Positions 42,901 to 50,744 of a DNA stretch of 64,000 nucleotides are shown piece by piece (position 1 is the stretch's first letter; each line of letters begins with the position of its first letter). Under the pieces are notes generated by a model. It was not told the origin of the DNA, made no database searches, and saw nothing but the letters and a program-made list of their open reading frames with translations. A program made the position numbers and the translations under genes. The stretch spans positions 1,054,001-1,118,000 of the forward strand of contig NZ_JABBGH010000003.1 of the NCBI RefSeq assembly GCF_012927305.1, in the 5' to 3' direction. The stretch comes from Hymenobacter polaris (GTDB lineage: Bacteria > Bacteroidota > Bacteroidia > Cytophagales > Hymenobacteraceae).

Positions 42901-43052
42901 GCCAGCAGCGCGACAAGGAGCGCCAGCGCCTGGTGCAAGCTATGCTGGCTGCCCCCAAAGCCACGCCCGGCGCCACCCAGCCGCCCGTAGCCCGCACCCG
43001 CGGCTTCTGGACCTGCGACACCCTAGGCCAGGAAAAGGAGGAGAAAGAGTAA
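39924..43052 (+). CDS. Secreted two-module amidohydrolase family protein
   Basis: A 1042-residue protein with a signal peptide (LGLALLGLGAAAPALAQ) and a TTG start. Residues 40-440 form a degenerate amidohydrolase module: the usual PG(L/I)(V/I)DxHxH motif reads PGLVDIFSSYG, without the metal-binding His pair. After a beta-rich linker, residues 590-1000 form a second module with PGIIDEHSHLAI (HxH intact), further histidines in RHITCHS and FTHILEG, and a catalytic-type Asp in INSDDAEMS. The second module should be the active one; imidazolonepropionase-like or peptidase-like substrates are common for this group. The next gene encodes a related single module. Confidence 0.88.
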   Translation: MTLTRKTFPRLGLALLGLGAAAPALAQPGTYPRNGVYDQRPGLYAFTHATIQADYQNRLTDATLVIRDGRVVALGPTATVKVPAGAVVQDLSGKYIYPGLVDIFSSYGVPEAKAPERQGRRGAGPQFDSQKPGAFDWNQAIHPEVNAAEVFKVNAEQAGAYRKLGFGAVLTQQPDGLMRGTAALVSLNSDRKENEVLLLDRAASGLSFDKGSSTQDYPSSLMGSIALLRQSYIDAAWNQRNPKREQNLSLLALTQQKSLPALFEVRDKNSALRADRVGDEAGVQYIIKGRGDEYQRLPELKTTGATFVLPVNFPEAYQVEDVYDAQRIALEDMQHWEQAPANAARLKQAGVAFCLTSADLKDKTKFWPNLRKAARYGLTEQDIVQALTATPARLLRAEGEVGSLQPGRQANFLVCSRPLLDEANVLLDNWVQGERYQLSTLPTDYRGVYAFRLGQQPEQKLLIQGSKPEAPELRVVPTAGDTVKGTLAVSTELATIVFNPKDKVKGKAAKQPANSQPAAGDPGAIRLSGYYAAENKTFSGDGQLADGTPVTWSARRLDEASRQARRDSAKTLPPLVLAPVTYPMGAYGLSAAPVLETVLIKNATVWTSEKAGKLENTDVLLSGGKIQKIGKNLAAPAGARTLDGTGKHLTPGIIDEHSHLAIAEGVNEGTQAVTSEVRIGDVIDPEDIGVYRDLAGGVVAAQLLHGSANPIGGQSALVKMRWGATGQQMKIADAPGFIKFALGENVKQSNWGELNISRFPQTRMGTEQVFVDAFTRAKQYEKDWQSYNKLSKSQQAKAAETPRRDLELEALVEILHDTRHITCHSYVQSEINMLMGVADRMNFKVNTFTHILEGYKVADKMKAHGVNASTFSDWWAYKNEVRDAIPFNAAIMHRVGLNVAINSDDAEMSRRLNQEAAKSVKYGGVPETEALEFVTINPARMLHLDSHMGSIAVGKDADVVLWNDNPLSIYAKAENTFVDGREYFSLKKDQELRQQRDKERQRLVQAMLAAPKATPGATQPPVARTRGFWTCDTLGQEKEEKE

Positions 43053-43069
43053 ATTAAACACTTAATAAC

Positions 43070-43157
43070 GAACGTCATGCTGAGCCTGTCGAAGCATCTC
43101 TACCGCGCCCCTAGGGAATCGTTGGGTAGAGATGCTTCGGCAGGCTCAGCATGACGG
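43070..43157. repeat. CATGCTGAGC-family inverted repeat, copy 1
   Basis: The arms read GAACGTCATGCTGAGC..GAAGCATCTCT and its complement, around a short loop containing a CCCTAGGG palindrome. It separates two amidohydrolase genes. The variable arm middles CCTGT and its partner still pair through G-U. Confidence 0.85.
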
Positions 43158-43170
43158 ACTACCTAAATCC

Positions 43171-44469
43171 ATGCAAAAACTTCTATCCTCCCTCCTCGCC
43201 CTAGCCCCGCTGGCAGCCCTGGCCCAGGTGCCCATGCCGGCCCCGCCGCAGGCCGCGCCCATCGTGCTGGTGGGCGGCACCCTGCACACCGGCACCGGCC
43301 AAGTAATCGACAACGCCGCCGTGGCCTTCGACAAGGGCCGGCTGGTGTACGCGGGGCCGCGCGCCGGCTTCACGCAAGCCGGCTTCGAAGCCCGCGACAT
43401 CAGCGGGCAGCAGGTGTATCCGGGGCTTATTCTGCCCAATACCACCCTAGGGCTCAGCGAGGTAGAAGCTATCCGGGCTACCGTGGACGACCGCGAGGTG
43501 GGCGACTTGAACCCCAACGTGCGCTCGCTCATCGCCTTCAATACCGACTCGGACGTGCTGCCCACAGTGCGCCTCAACGGGGTGCTGCTGGTGCAACCCA
43601 CCCCGCGGGGCGGCCTTGTGACGGGCCAAAGCTCCATTATGCAGCTCGACGCCTGGAACTGGCAGGATGCCGTAGTGAAGGCCGACGACGGCATCCACCT
43701 CACCTGGCCCGAAATGGTGATTAAAACCAATCCGGCCGAGGATGCGGCCGCCCTCACGCGCCGTCAGGAAGCGCGCACCCACCGCCTGCGCGACCTGGAG
43801 CAGCTGCTGAGCGAGGGGTCGGCCTACCGCCAGGCGCCCGCTGGTCGCAAGGAAAACCTGCGCCTCACGGCCCTGGGCGGCTTGTTCGACGGCTCCAAAA
43901 CCCTCTACATCCACGCCGACTACGCCAAGGAGCTTGTGGAGTCGGTGCGCCTGGCCAAGCGCCTGGGCGTGCAGCGCGTGGCGCTGGTGGGCGCCCGCGA
44001 TGCCTGGATGGTGCTCGACTTCCTGAAGCAAAACGACGTGATGCTGGTGCTCAACCGCACCCAGGCCCTGCCCCGCCGCGATGGCGACGACTACGACCAG
44101 CCCTACCGGCTGCCCGCCCAGCTGCAAGCCGCCGGCATTCGCTACTGCCTCGATTTTCAGGGCGACCAGGAAACCTCGCGGGGCCGCAATCTGCCCTTCG
44201 TGGCCGGCCAGGCGGCCGCGTTCGGCCTCACCAAAGAGCAGGCCCTCACCGCCGTTACGCTCAGCCCGGCCCGCATCATGGGCATCGACAAGGACTACGG
44301 TAGCCTGGAGGCGGGCAAGTCGGCCACGCTGGTCGTGAGCAAGGGCGACCTGCTCGACATGCGCACCAACGCCGTAACCCAGGCCTACATCGACGGACGC
44401 CGCATCACCCTCGATAGCAAGCAGCTGGCGCTGGACAAGAAGTTTCGGGCCAAGTACGGGCTGGAGTAA
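43171..44469 (+). CDS. Secreted amidohydrolase family protein lacking the HxH metal site
   Basis: A 432-residue protein started at ATG 43171, which begins a clean signal peptide (QKLLSSLLALAPLAALAQ). An upstream in-frame ATG at 43132 lies in the repeat and would add junk residues. The composite-domain strand IVLVGGTLHTGTG and the C-terminal LTAVTLSPARIMGIDKDYGSLEAGKSATLVV are typical amidohydrolase ends. The metal site is replaced by PGLILPNTTLG, so it is probably not a normal metal-dependent hydrolase. It resembles the degenerate first module of the preceding protein, and the pair may form a complex. Confidence 0.85.
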   Translation: MQKLLSSLLALAPLAALAQVPMPAPPQAAPIVLVGGTLHTGTGQVIDNAAVAFDKGRLVYAGPRAGFTQAGFEARDISGQQVYPGLILPNTTLGLSEVEAIRATVDDREVGDLNPNVRSLIAFNTDSDVLPTVRLNGVLLVQPTPRGGLVTGQSSIMQLDAWNWQDAVVKADDGIHLTWPEMVIKTNPAEDAAALTRRQEARTHRLRDLEQLLSEGSAYRQAPAGRKENLRLTALGGLFDGSKTLYIHADYAKELVESVRLAKRLGVQRVALVGARDAWMVLDFLKQNDVMLVLNRTQALPRRDGDDYDQPYRLPAQLQAAGIRYCLDFQGDQETSRGRNLPFVAGQAAAFGLTKEQALTAVTLSPARIMGIDKDYGSLEAGKSATLVVSKGDLLDMRTNAVTQAYIDGRRITLDSKQLALDKKFRAKYGLE

Positions 44470-44517
44470 GCGCAGGCGATATACTGGTACGGCTTGTAAC
44501 CCACTTAGCCGCGTCTT

Positions 44518-45168
44518 ATGCGTCCATCTTGCCTGAACTTAACGCTGTTGGCCGCGGCCAGCCTGCTTGCGCAAGCAGGCTACGCGCAGCACGCGCCAGT
44601 AGCGCCGCTAGCGCCGGCCAAGGTGGCGGTGCAGCCTGCCGCCTCCGCCGAGGCCCTAGGGCGGCCAGTGCCACCACGAGCAGCTGCCGAAGCTGGGCTG
44701 GCGGCAATGCCGGCCGGCAACCAGGCGCGGCCCGTTATGCCTCAGCCGCTGTACCTGGCGAATTCCTGTATTATCGTGGGCAGCAGCCTTAATACAATTA
44801 ACCCGCAGTCCATCGAAAATATAGTGGTCTACAAAGGCGAGGACATTCCGGTCCGCTGGCGCACGGCTACCGCGAACGGCGTCATCGACCTGACGCTGAA
44901 GCCGGGCGTCAAGATTCGCTCGGTGTCGCTGGCCCGGTTGAAGCGCCGGCAACACCTTACCGGCCCGGTTAGGTTTGAGCTGGATGGGCGGCCGCTGGCG
45001 GATACTTCCCTACGCATCGCCACGGCGGCTATTCAGGAGCTGGTAATGGGTGCAGCAGACAATAGTGGTGCTGGTAAGGTATTGAATATAAAGCTGGTGC
45101 CGTGGAATTCCGAGCCCAGCAAGCACCAGCCTGGCACCATCCTGATTCGAGGTGTGGCCGGGCGCTAA
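44518..45168 (+). CDS. Small secreted protein with a TonB-plug-like segment
   Basis: A 216-residue protein with a signal peptide (LTLLAAASLLAQAGYAQ) and an Ala/Pro/Val-rich linker. Residues 75-130 read PLYLANSCIIVG...LNTINPQSIENIVVYKGE...ANGVIDLTLKPG. This copies the plug motif of SusC/RagA-type TonB-dependent receptors (PLYVxDG...INPxDIExIxVLK...ANGVIIITTK), but no barrel follows. The C-terminal third resembles a second small strand domain. It may be a free-standing plug-fold protein binding an outer-membrane partner; function is unknown. Confidence 0.72.
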   Translation: MRPSCLNLTLLAAASLLAQAGYAQHAPVAPLAPAKVAVQPAASAEALGRPVPPRAAAEAGLAAMPAGNQARPVMPQPLYLANSCIIVGSSLNTINPQSIENIVVYKGEDIPVRWRTATANGVIDLTLKPGVKIRSVSLARLKRRQHLTGPVRFELDGRPLADTSLRIATAAIQELVMGAADNSGAGKVLNIKLVPWNSEPSKHQPGTILIRGVAGR

Positions 45169-45248
45169 GTCAGCCGCTGCCCCTGGCCGCCAACATCCGG
45201 CCTAGGGCTGCGTTGGTAGGCTAAGGCTAGGCAACGTGAATTCTGCCC

Positions 45249-45256
45249 GACCTTTG
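45249..45256 (+). promoter_or_regulatory. Candidate -7 box, near-leaderless
   Basis: GACCTTTG matches TAnnTTTG at 7 of 8 positions and ends 5 bases before ATG 45262, the same spacing as at 24678-24691. Confidence 0.35.
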
Positions 45257-45261
45257 CCCGC

Positions 45262-47316
45262 ATGCTTCGAGTACTTTTCCTGTGTTTAGTAGCACTTTCG
45301 GCCGCCGCCCAGGCGCCCGTGCCGGCCACCATCTCGCCCGACGACCGCGCCCTGTACGGGGTTATTAACCGCGCCAGCGGCCGCAGCCTCGACGTGTCGA
45401 AGGCCTCGACGCTGAGCGGCGCGGCGGTGGTGCAGTGGGAGTTCACCCATGCCGCCAGCCAGCAGTGGCACCTGGTGCGCATCAGCGAGGGCAGCGAGTA
45501 TTACCGCCTAGAGGACAAGAACAGCGGCCAGTGCCTGGCCCTGGAAATAGTCCCCACGGCCCCGCCCGGCGCCAACACGCCGCTGGTGCAGCGCCCCTAC
45601 ACCGGCGCCCTAGGGCAGCAGTGGAAGCTGGTGCCGGTGGGTCAGCCGGGCTCGTTTCAGCTCGAAAACCGGCTCGATGGGCGTGTGGCTACCCTGGCCA
45701 GCAACGACAAGTTTAACGGTACGGCGGTGGTGGCGGCGCGGGGCGTGGGGCGCGGCACCCAGCAGTGGCGCCTGTTTCAGCTGCAGCTGCGGCTGTTTGC
45801 GGGCCCGCCCTATTTCACGGTGCCCGAGGCCCTAGGGGCGCTGTCCTCGACCGGCAACGAGCTGCAGCCCGTGCCCACCCCCGATGGCAACACGCTGTAC
45901 TTCAACCGCACGCGCTTTGCCGGCAACGCCGAAGGCGCCGCCGAAACCGGCGATATTTGGGTGAGCCGCAGCGCCGACCACGGCCGCACCTGGCCCGCTC
46001 CCACCCACTTAGAGGCGCCCGCCGGTCTCAACAACGGCCAGAACAACGCCGTGCAAAGCGTGGTGGGCCCGCCCGGCAGCCCGGTGCTGCTGCTGCGCGA
46101 CGCCTACACCCCAAGCAGCGCAGCCGGGCCGGCAACTGGCATCGGGCTGGCCCGCATCGGCGCGGCCGGCACTGGCACGCCCGCACCGGTGCGCATCAGC
46201 GGCTTTTCGTCGCTGAGCCCCGCCACCGGCTTTTTTATGACGCCGGACGAGAAAATTCTGCTGCTGAGCTTAGAGCGCGAAGACTCGCAGGGGCTCAACG
46301 ACCTCTACCTCAGCCGAGCCGACGGCAAGGGTGGCTACTCGGCGCCGCAGAGCCTAGGACTGGACGTGAACTCGCCCGGCTACGAGTTTGCGCCCTGGCT
46401 GGCGCCCGATGGCAAGACCTTGTACTTCAGCTCGTACGGCCACCAGGGCTACGGCTCCTCAGATATTTTCGTGAGCACGCGGCTCGATGAGAGCTGGACC
46501 AAGTGGAGCCCGCCCCAAAACCTGGGGCCGCGCTTCAACGGGCCGGGCTACGACGGGTTTTTTGCCCTAGGGCCCGATAGCGCGGCGTACTTCGCCTCGT
46601 CGGGCCCCAAGGATACGGCGCCCAAAAAGCTGTTTCGCACACAGCCCGGACCGCCGCCCGCGCCCGACTCGGCCGCCCTGGCCGCCGCCGCCAACCCGCT
46701 GGCCCAGCCCCGCGCCATCGTGACGGGCCGAGTGCTGAACGCCACCACCGGGCAGCCGCTGGCCGGCGGCGCCGAGGTGCAGGCCCTGATGGTGGGCGGG
46801 CCCATCGACTTCCGGGCCACGGCGCAGGCCGATGCCCTCGGGTTTCAGATGTCGCTGGCGCCGGGGCGCTACCGCGTCACCACCACGGCGGGCCTGCTCA
46901 CGCGGGTCGATACGTTTTCGGTGCGGGCCGGCGAGTCGCGCCGCTACGAGCCGCGCCTAACGCCCGCCACCGCCGGCACCCGCCTCGAGCTGCCCGACAT
47001 CATCTTTGCCCAAAGCCAGGCCCGGCTGCTGGGCAGCAGCTACGCCACGCTCAACAAGCTGGCGCAGTCGCTCAAGGAAAACCCTAGCCTCGAAATTCGG
47101 GTGGAAGGCCACACCGACAACCAGGGCGAAGCTGATAAGAACCAAGTGCTCAGCGAGCAGCGCGTGGCCGAGGTGAAGCGCTACTTGGTGGGCCGCGGCG
47201 TGGCGGCCAGCCGCATCAGTACCATCGGCTACGGCGGCTCGAAGCCCAAGTTCAGCAACGACCGCGAGGAAACCCGCCGCCTCAACCGCCGCGTCGAGCT
47301 GGTGATTACGAAGTAG
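45262..47316 (+). CDS. Ricin-type lectin / PD40 / OmpA envelope protein
   Basis: A 684-residue exported protein with four parts. A signal peptide (LRVLFLCLVALSAAAQ) leads to a ricin-B beta-trefoil (about 30-170) with the repeated Q-x-W marks QQWHL, QQWKL and QQWRL. A PD40/WD40-like propeller (about 185-460) has TPDGNTLYF, APDGKTLYFSS and similar blades. A carboxypeptidase-regulatory-like beta sandwich (about 485-570, GRVLNATTGQPLAGG) follows. The C-terminal OmpA domain has VEGHTDNQGEADKNQVLSEQ and NRRVELVI. It should be tethered to peptidoglycan and present a lectin outward. Neighbouring genes do not explain its ligand. Confidence 0.9.
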   Translation: MLRVLFLCLVALSAAAQAPVPATISPDDRALYGVINRASGRSLDVSKASTLSGAAVVQWEFTHAASQQWHLVRISEGSEYYRLEDKNSGQCLALEIVPTAPPGANTPLVQRPYTGALGQQWKLVPVGQPGSFQLENRLDGRVATLASNDKFNGTAVVAARGVGRGTQQWRLFQLQLRLFAGPPYFTVPEALGALSSTGNELQPVPTPDGNTLYFNRTRFAGNAEGAAETGDIWVSRSADHGRTWPAPTHLEAPAGLNNGQNNAVQSVVGPPGSPVLLLRDAYTPSSAAGPATGIGLARIGAAGTGTPAPVRISGFSSLSPATGFFMTPDEKILLLSLEREDSQGLNDLYLSRADGKGGYSAPQSLGLDVNSPGYEFAPWLAPDGKTLYFSSYGHQGYGSSDIFVSTRLDESWTKWSPPQNLGPRFNGPGYDGFFALGPDSAAYFASSGPKDTAPKKLFRTQPGPPPAPDSAALAAAANPLAQPRAIVTGRVLNATTGQPLAGGAEVQALMVGGPIDFRATAQADALGFQMSLAPGRYRVTTTAGLLTRVDTFSVRAGESRRYEPRLTPATAGTRLELPDIIFAQSQARLLGSSYATLNKLAQSLKENPSLEIRVEGHTDNQGEADKNQVLSEQRVAEVKRYLVGRGVAASRISTIGYGGSKPKFSNDREETRRLNRRVELVITK

Positions 47317-47330
47317 TTGCGTAGGAATAG

Positions 47331-47463
47331 TAAGCAACAAAAAAGAACGTCATGCTGAGCTTGTCGAAGCATCTCTACCGCGGCAGTAATTCTAACGTCC
47401 GGAGTTAGTTACGCGGTAGAGATGCTTCGACAAGCTCAGCATGACGTTCTTTTTTGTTGCTTA
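47331..47463. repeat. CATGCTGAGC-family inverted repeat, copy 2
   Basis: Perfect arms of nearly 50 bases extend through AAGCAACAAAAAAGAACGTC on the left and its complement on the right. The arm middle is CTTGT. It separates converging genes (stops at 47316 and 47478), so it is well placed as a two-way terminator. Confidence 0.88.
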
Positions 47464-47477
47464 CAACTACGCGACCC

Positions 47478-48911
47478 CTAGCGCTGCTTGCGCCGCCCTT
47501 GTAGGATGCGGTAGAACGAGCGGGTTTCAATCTCCTCCAGGGTGAGGCCCGTGGGCGCGATATCTTCCTCCGAGATGGCGCCGCAGTTCAGGGCCTTGAG
47601 GAAGAAGTTGAGCAGGCCTTGGCCGGTGGCCGCGTCGTCGAAGATGTCGCCGGTGAGGGTCGAGATGGCCGCGCGCTCCACGAACACGCGCAGGCGGTGC
47701 ACGGCCTCCTCGTAGGCCCCTAGGAAGAAGGCGTAGGTGGCGGCGTAGCGCATCGGCAGCTGGGCGGGGTTCAGGTCCCAGCCCTGGTAAAAGCCGTTGA
47801 TGAGCGAGTGCATGGTGTGGTGGTAGGCCTGGCGCCAGGCGCGGTGCACGGCCTCGCGGTTTTCGCGCTGCTGGGCAAACGTCAGCTCGTCGCCGCGGTG
47901 CGGGCCGATGGGCATGACGTTGGTGGCCCCGTCGCTCAGGAAGATGCCGGTGCCCCCTAGGGCTACCTTGGTCATGTGGTGGGCGAAGTCGCACACGGGG
48001 TGCGCCATGGTCTGATACTTGGCCGTGATGCCGGCCGAGGCCGTGTAGTCGTAGGTGCCGAAGTGGGCCGCCACGCAGCGCCCCTCGCCCGCCCGGATGA
48101 TGCGCAGCAGCGGGTTGCGCCCCTCTTCGTCCATAATGATTTGGGTGGCCTCCACCATCGTTTCCATCTTTAGGGTGCCGGCCGGTAGGTTATTGGTCTT
48201 TTCCAGGAGGTCGTAGAGGCGCACCAGCGTGGTCATCTGCTCCGGAATGGTCACTTTGGGCAGCATCACCACGAAATTAGCCGGCAGCTGGCCGCCAGTT
48301 TCTTCCAGCAGGGTGCTTAAAAACAAGTCGAGCGTGCGCACGCCCCTAGCCTTCAAATCTTCGGTAAAGGGCTTGATGCGAATGCCAATGAAGGGCGGTA
48401 GCGAGTTTTCGCGCATTCCCTTGGCTACTTCCTGGGCCGCCTGAATAGCGGTGGCGTCTTCCTCGGCATCGGGCCGGTTGCCGAAGCCGTCCTCAAAGTC
48501 GATGCGAAAATCCTCCACCGCTTCCGTCTTTAGCTTTTGCACTATCTTGCTGTGCACCGCGTGCGCCAGCCAGGCCGGGTGCTGCCGGCGCTCGTCGGGC
48601 CCTAGGGCATCGAGCTGGGCCGTGAGGTCGTGAATATCCTTCTCCAGGGTGGGCAGCGCCTCGTGGCCGGGCAGGGCCAGCACCCGCGCCAGCTCCACGA
48701 AGTTGGGGGCGTAGGTTTGGAGGTTGCGCAGGGCAATTTCGCCCATGCGGGCGGCCGTATCGGCCCGAAACAGGTTGGCCCCGCCGTACACGGTGTGCAC
48801 CGGCTGGCGGTCGGGCCGGTCGCCGGGGTAGGTTTCCTGGAAGCGGCGGTTGGCGCTGCCCAACTGGTCGAGCAGGGCGCTGGTATCGAGGTCGGGGAGG
48901 GAGCGTTTCAT
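47478..48911 (-). CDS. CitE/HpcH-like TIM-barrel protein (DUF6986 type) in the urate cluster
   Basis: A 477-residue protein from ATG 48911; the upstream TTG at 48956 lies in non-homologous sequence. DFRIDFEDGFGNRPDAEED, VVMLPKVTIPEQM, LKMETMVEATQIIMDE and HFGTYDYTASAGI follow the order of motifs in the HpcH/CitE family, with Glu and Asp residues in metal- and CoA-site positions. I believe it is the DUF6986 group, sometimes misnamed PEP kinase. CitE-like relatives include malate synthases (CLYBL). As last gene of the ureide operon it may condense glyoxylate with acetyl-CoA; this is inference. Confidence 0.8.
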   Translation of the reverse strand: MKRSLPDLDTSALLDQLGSANRRFQETYPGDRPDRQPVHTVYGGANLFRADTAARMGEIALRNLQTYAPNFVELARVLALPGHEALPTLEKDIHDLTAQLDALGPDERRQHPAWLAHAVHSKIVQKLKTEAVEDFRIDFEDGFGNRPDAEEDATAIQAAQEVAKGMRENSLPPFIGIRIKPFTEDLKARGVRTLDLFLSTLLEETGGQLPANFVVMLPKVTIPEQMTTLVRLYDLLEKTNNLPAGTLKMETMVEATQIIMDEEGRNPLLRIIRAGEGRCVAAHFGTYDYTASAGITAKYQTMAHPVCDFAHHMTKVALGGTGIFLSDGATNVMPIGPHRGDELTFAQQRENREAVHRAWRQAYHHTMHSLINGFYQGWDLNPAQLPMRYAATYAFFLGAYEEAVHRLRVFVERAAISTLTGDIFDDAATGQGLLNFFLKALNCGAISEEDIAPTGLTLEEIETRSFYRILQGRRKQR

Positions 48912-48983
48912 AAGATTTTTTACCGCGGGAGACGCGGAGGATTTACGCGGAACCAAAGGTCAGCGTAGCTAAGACGCGGGGGC

Positions 48984-49325
48984 TCAAGAGCCGCGGTAGG
49001 TACTGTAGCCGAAGGGATTAAGTAGCAGCGGCACGTGGTAGTGCGCCTCGTCGGCCACCGTGAAGCAGATTTCTACCACCGGGTAAAAATGGGGCGTGCT
49101 CGTGCGCTCGAAGTACGCGCCCGTGGCAAACCGCAGCTTGTACACCCCCGGCGCCAGGCGCTGCCCTAGGGGCAGCAAATTCGTCAGGCGGCCGTCGGCG
49201 TTGGTGGTGCCGTGGGCCAGCTCGCGCCAGTCGGCGGGGCCGGCGGGCGCCAGCAGCGCCACGGCCACGCCGGCGGCCGGGCGGCCCAGAGTGGTATCGA
49301 GGATGTGGGTGGTGAGCTGGCTCAT
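48984..49325 (-). CDS. uraH: 5-Hydroxyisourate hydrolase
   Basis: A 113-residue transthyretin-like enzyme that hydrolyses 5-hydroxyisourate, the product of uricase, to OHCU. LTTHILDTTLGRPAAGV at the N-terminus supplies the first active-site His. HFYPVVEICF and the invariant C-terminal YRGS complete the site. The start ATG 49325 overlaps the uraD stop by 4 bases (ATGA), showing translational coupling. A longer open frame to 49466 has no homologous residues before this start. Confidence 0.95.
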   Translation of the reverse strand: MSQLTTHILDTTLGRPAAGVAVALLAPAGPADWRELAHGTTNADGRLTNLLPLGQRLAPGVYKLRFATGAYFERTSTPHFYPVVEICFTVADEAHYHVPLLLNPFGYSTYRGS

Positions 49326-49828
49326 GCGGCAAGGAGTTTTTGCAGGCGCAGACGGGTGATGTTGGCTTGCTCGGCCATGGCTACCCTGATTTCTTCGGCG
49401 GGCGAGTGGGGCAGGCGGGCTTGCAGCAGGGCCAGCATGTCGGCGGCCGACTTGCCGGTGGCGCACACGATGAAGATGTAGCCGAACTTGTGCTCGTATG
49501 CCTCGTTGCCGGCGGCCAGGGCCCCTAGGGTTGCTTCCGAAGCCTGGGCCACGGCGCCCTGCTCGCTGGCGGCCCAGGCGGCAGTGCTAGCAAATTTTTC
49601 GCGCAGGGCACTCACGTCGCCGATTTTAGGGTGCTGGGCGAAGGCCTCGCGCCAGTCGGTTTCCGTCAGGCCGTACCACACGTGCTCGGCGGCGGCCAGC
49701 AGGGACTCTTCGTTTTCGAAGGGAAATAGCAGGTTCAGGCCCTCGACCCAGGCCGGCGAGCCGCAGCAGGTAGCCAGGGCTTCGGCGCGGGCGGTGGGGG
49801 CTAGGGCATTGAGGTCGGAGAGGGACAT
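49322..49828 (-). CDS. uraD: 2-oxo-4-hydroxy-4-carboxy-5-ureidoimidazoline (OHCU) decarboxylase
   Basis: A 168-residue helical enzyme that decarboxylates OHCU stereospecifically to (S)-allantoin. AFAQHPKIGD has the catalytic His in the HPxIG motif, and NEAYEHKFGYIFIVCATGKSA is the substrate-binding signature. CCGSPAWVEGL near the N-terminus is also family-typical. Coupled to uraH downstream. A CATGCTGAGC-family repeat separates it from the upstream ureidoglycine aminohydrolase gene. Confidence 0.95.
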   Translation of the reverse strand: MSLSDLNALAPTARAEALATCCGSPAWVEGLNLLFPFENEESLLAAAEHVWYGLTETDWREAFAQHPKIGDVSALREKFASTAAWAASEQGAVAQASEATLGALAAGNEAYEHKFGYIFIVCATGKSAADMLALLQARLPHSPAEEIRVAMAEQANITRLRLQKLLAA

Positions 49829-49860
49829 GGATGGTTACACTTGGCAAATACAAATCAACT

Positions 49861-49958
49861 AAAGAACGTCATGCTGAGCGCAGCCGAAGCATCTCTCCCG
49901 AACAACACCCTAGGCGGCGTGGGAGAGATGCTTCGGCAAGCTCAGCATGACGTTCTTT
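49861..49958. repeat. CATGCTGAGC-family inverted repeat, copy 3
   Basis: Arms AAAGAACGTCATGCTGAGC and its complement, with GAAGCATCTCTCCC inner parts. Here the arm middles GCAGC and CAAG do not pair well, making it the least regular copy. It contains one CCTAGG in the loop. Confidence 0.82.
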
Positions 49959-49969
49959 ATTGACACAAG

Positions 49970-50719
49970 TTAAATCACCGTCGGGAAGCGGTTGACGTTT
50001 TTATAGTAGATGTACACCGACGGCTCTTTGCCGATGCTGGCGGCCCACTGCTGGCAGTACGGCGCCATCCAAATCGAGTCGCCCTGCTGCACGGGGTACC
50101 ACTGCTGGTCGAGCAGGTAAATGGCTGAGCCTTGCAGGTACAGCAGGCCGTGCTCCATCACGTGGGTTTCCACCATGGGCAGGTTGCCGCCGGGCTGGTA
50201 GGTGAAGATGTTGACGGCCATATCAAACGCCAGCTCGTTGGGCAGCAGCTCCTGAATACGCAGGGCCTCGTCATTCATGTAAACGGGCGCCCGGCTGTCG
50301 TCCTTCTCGCCCCAGCAGACCCCAGGGGCCGCGTGGCCCGCCAGGGGCTCATACACCTTATGGAAGGTGAGGACCTGGGTGCCCGCCGTGGGGTTTTTGA
50401 GCGCGTAGGCCTGCCCGCCCGCCGGCACGTACACAAATTTGCCCGTCGTCAGAATGCGGCTGTCGGCGCCGATGGTAGCCTGCACTTGGCCGCTCACGAC
50501 GTAGAAAAACACCTGGCTCGCCTGGGTTTCACCCGTCAGCTGGCCCGCGTCGGTGAGGGTGACGAGCGTTTGGCAGAGCCGCGCGCCCATCTGCTCGTTG
50601 ATGATAACGTTGACTGTGCAGCCCGTCCAGCCCGGCACGGTGCTGTTGATGTAGCCATCGGGCGCAATGATGGCGTGGTTGCGCCGCGTGACGGAGCGCG
50701 TGAAAGAGGTAGGAAGCAT
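49970..50719 (-). CDS. allE: (S)-Ureidoglycine aminohydrolase
   Basis: A 249-residue bicupin metal enzyme that converts ureidoglycine to (S)-ureidoglycolate and ammonia. ATG 50719 was chosen; the extra N-terminal residues in the open frame to 50755 derive from the repeat. FTRSVTRRNHAIIAPDGYINS and PGWTGC are typical N-terminal marks. VETHVMEHGLLYLQGSAIY is the second cupin with its His and Glu metal ligands, and DSIWMAPYCQQW follows. The gene is flanked on both sides by the hairpin repeats. Confidence 0.93.
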   Translation of the reverse strand: MLPTSFTRSVTRRNHAIIAPDGYINSTVPGWTGCTVNVIINEQMGARLCQTLVTLTDAGQLTGETQASQVFFYVVSGQVQATIGADSRILTTGKFVYVPAGGQAYALKNPTAGTQVLTFHKVYEPLAGHAAPGVCWGEKDDSRAPVYMNDEALRIQELLPNELAFDMAVNIFTYQPGGNLPMVETHVMEHGLLYLQGSAIYLLDQQWYPVQQGDSIWMAPYCQQWAASIGKEPSVYIYYKNVNRFPTVI

Positions 50720-50744
50720 GATAAAGTGTTTTCGGCAAACGAAA

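Noticed and set aside
43132..43170. Upstream ATG of the 43171 amidohydrolase
   Set aside because: The extra residues are encoded by the inverted repeat, and the downstream ATG gives a normal signal peptide.
49326..49466. N-terminal extension of uraH
   Set aside because: It overlaps uraD in another frame and has no homologous residues; uraH starts at 49325.
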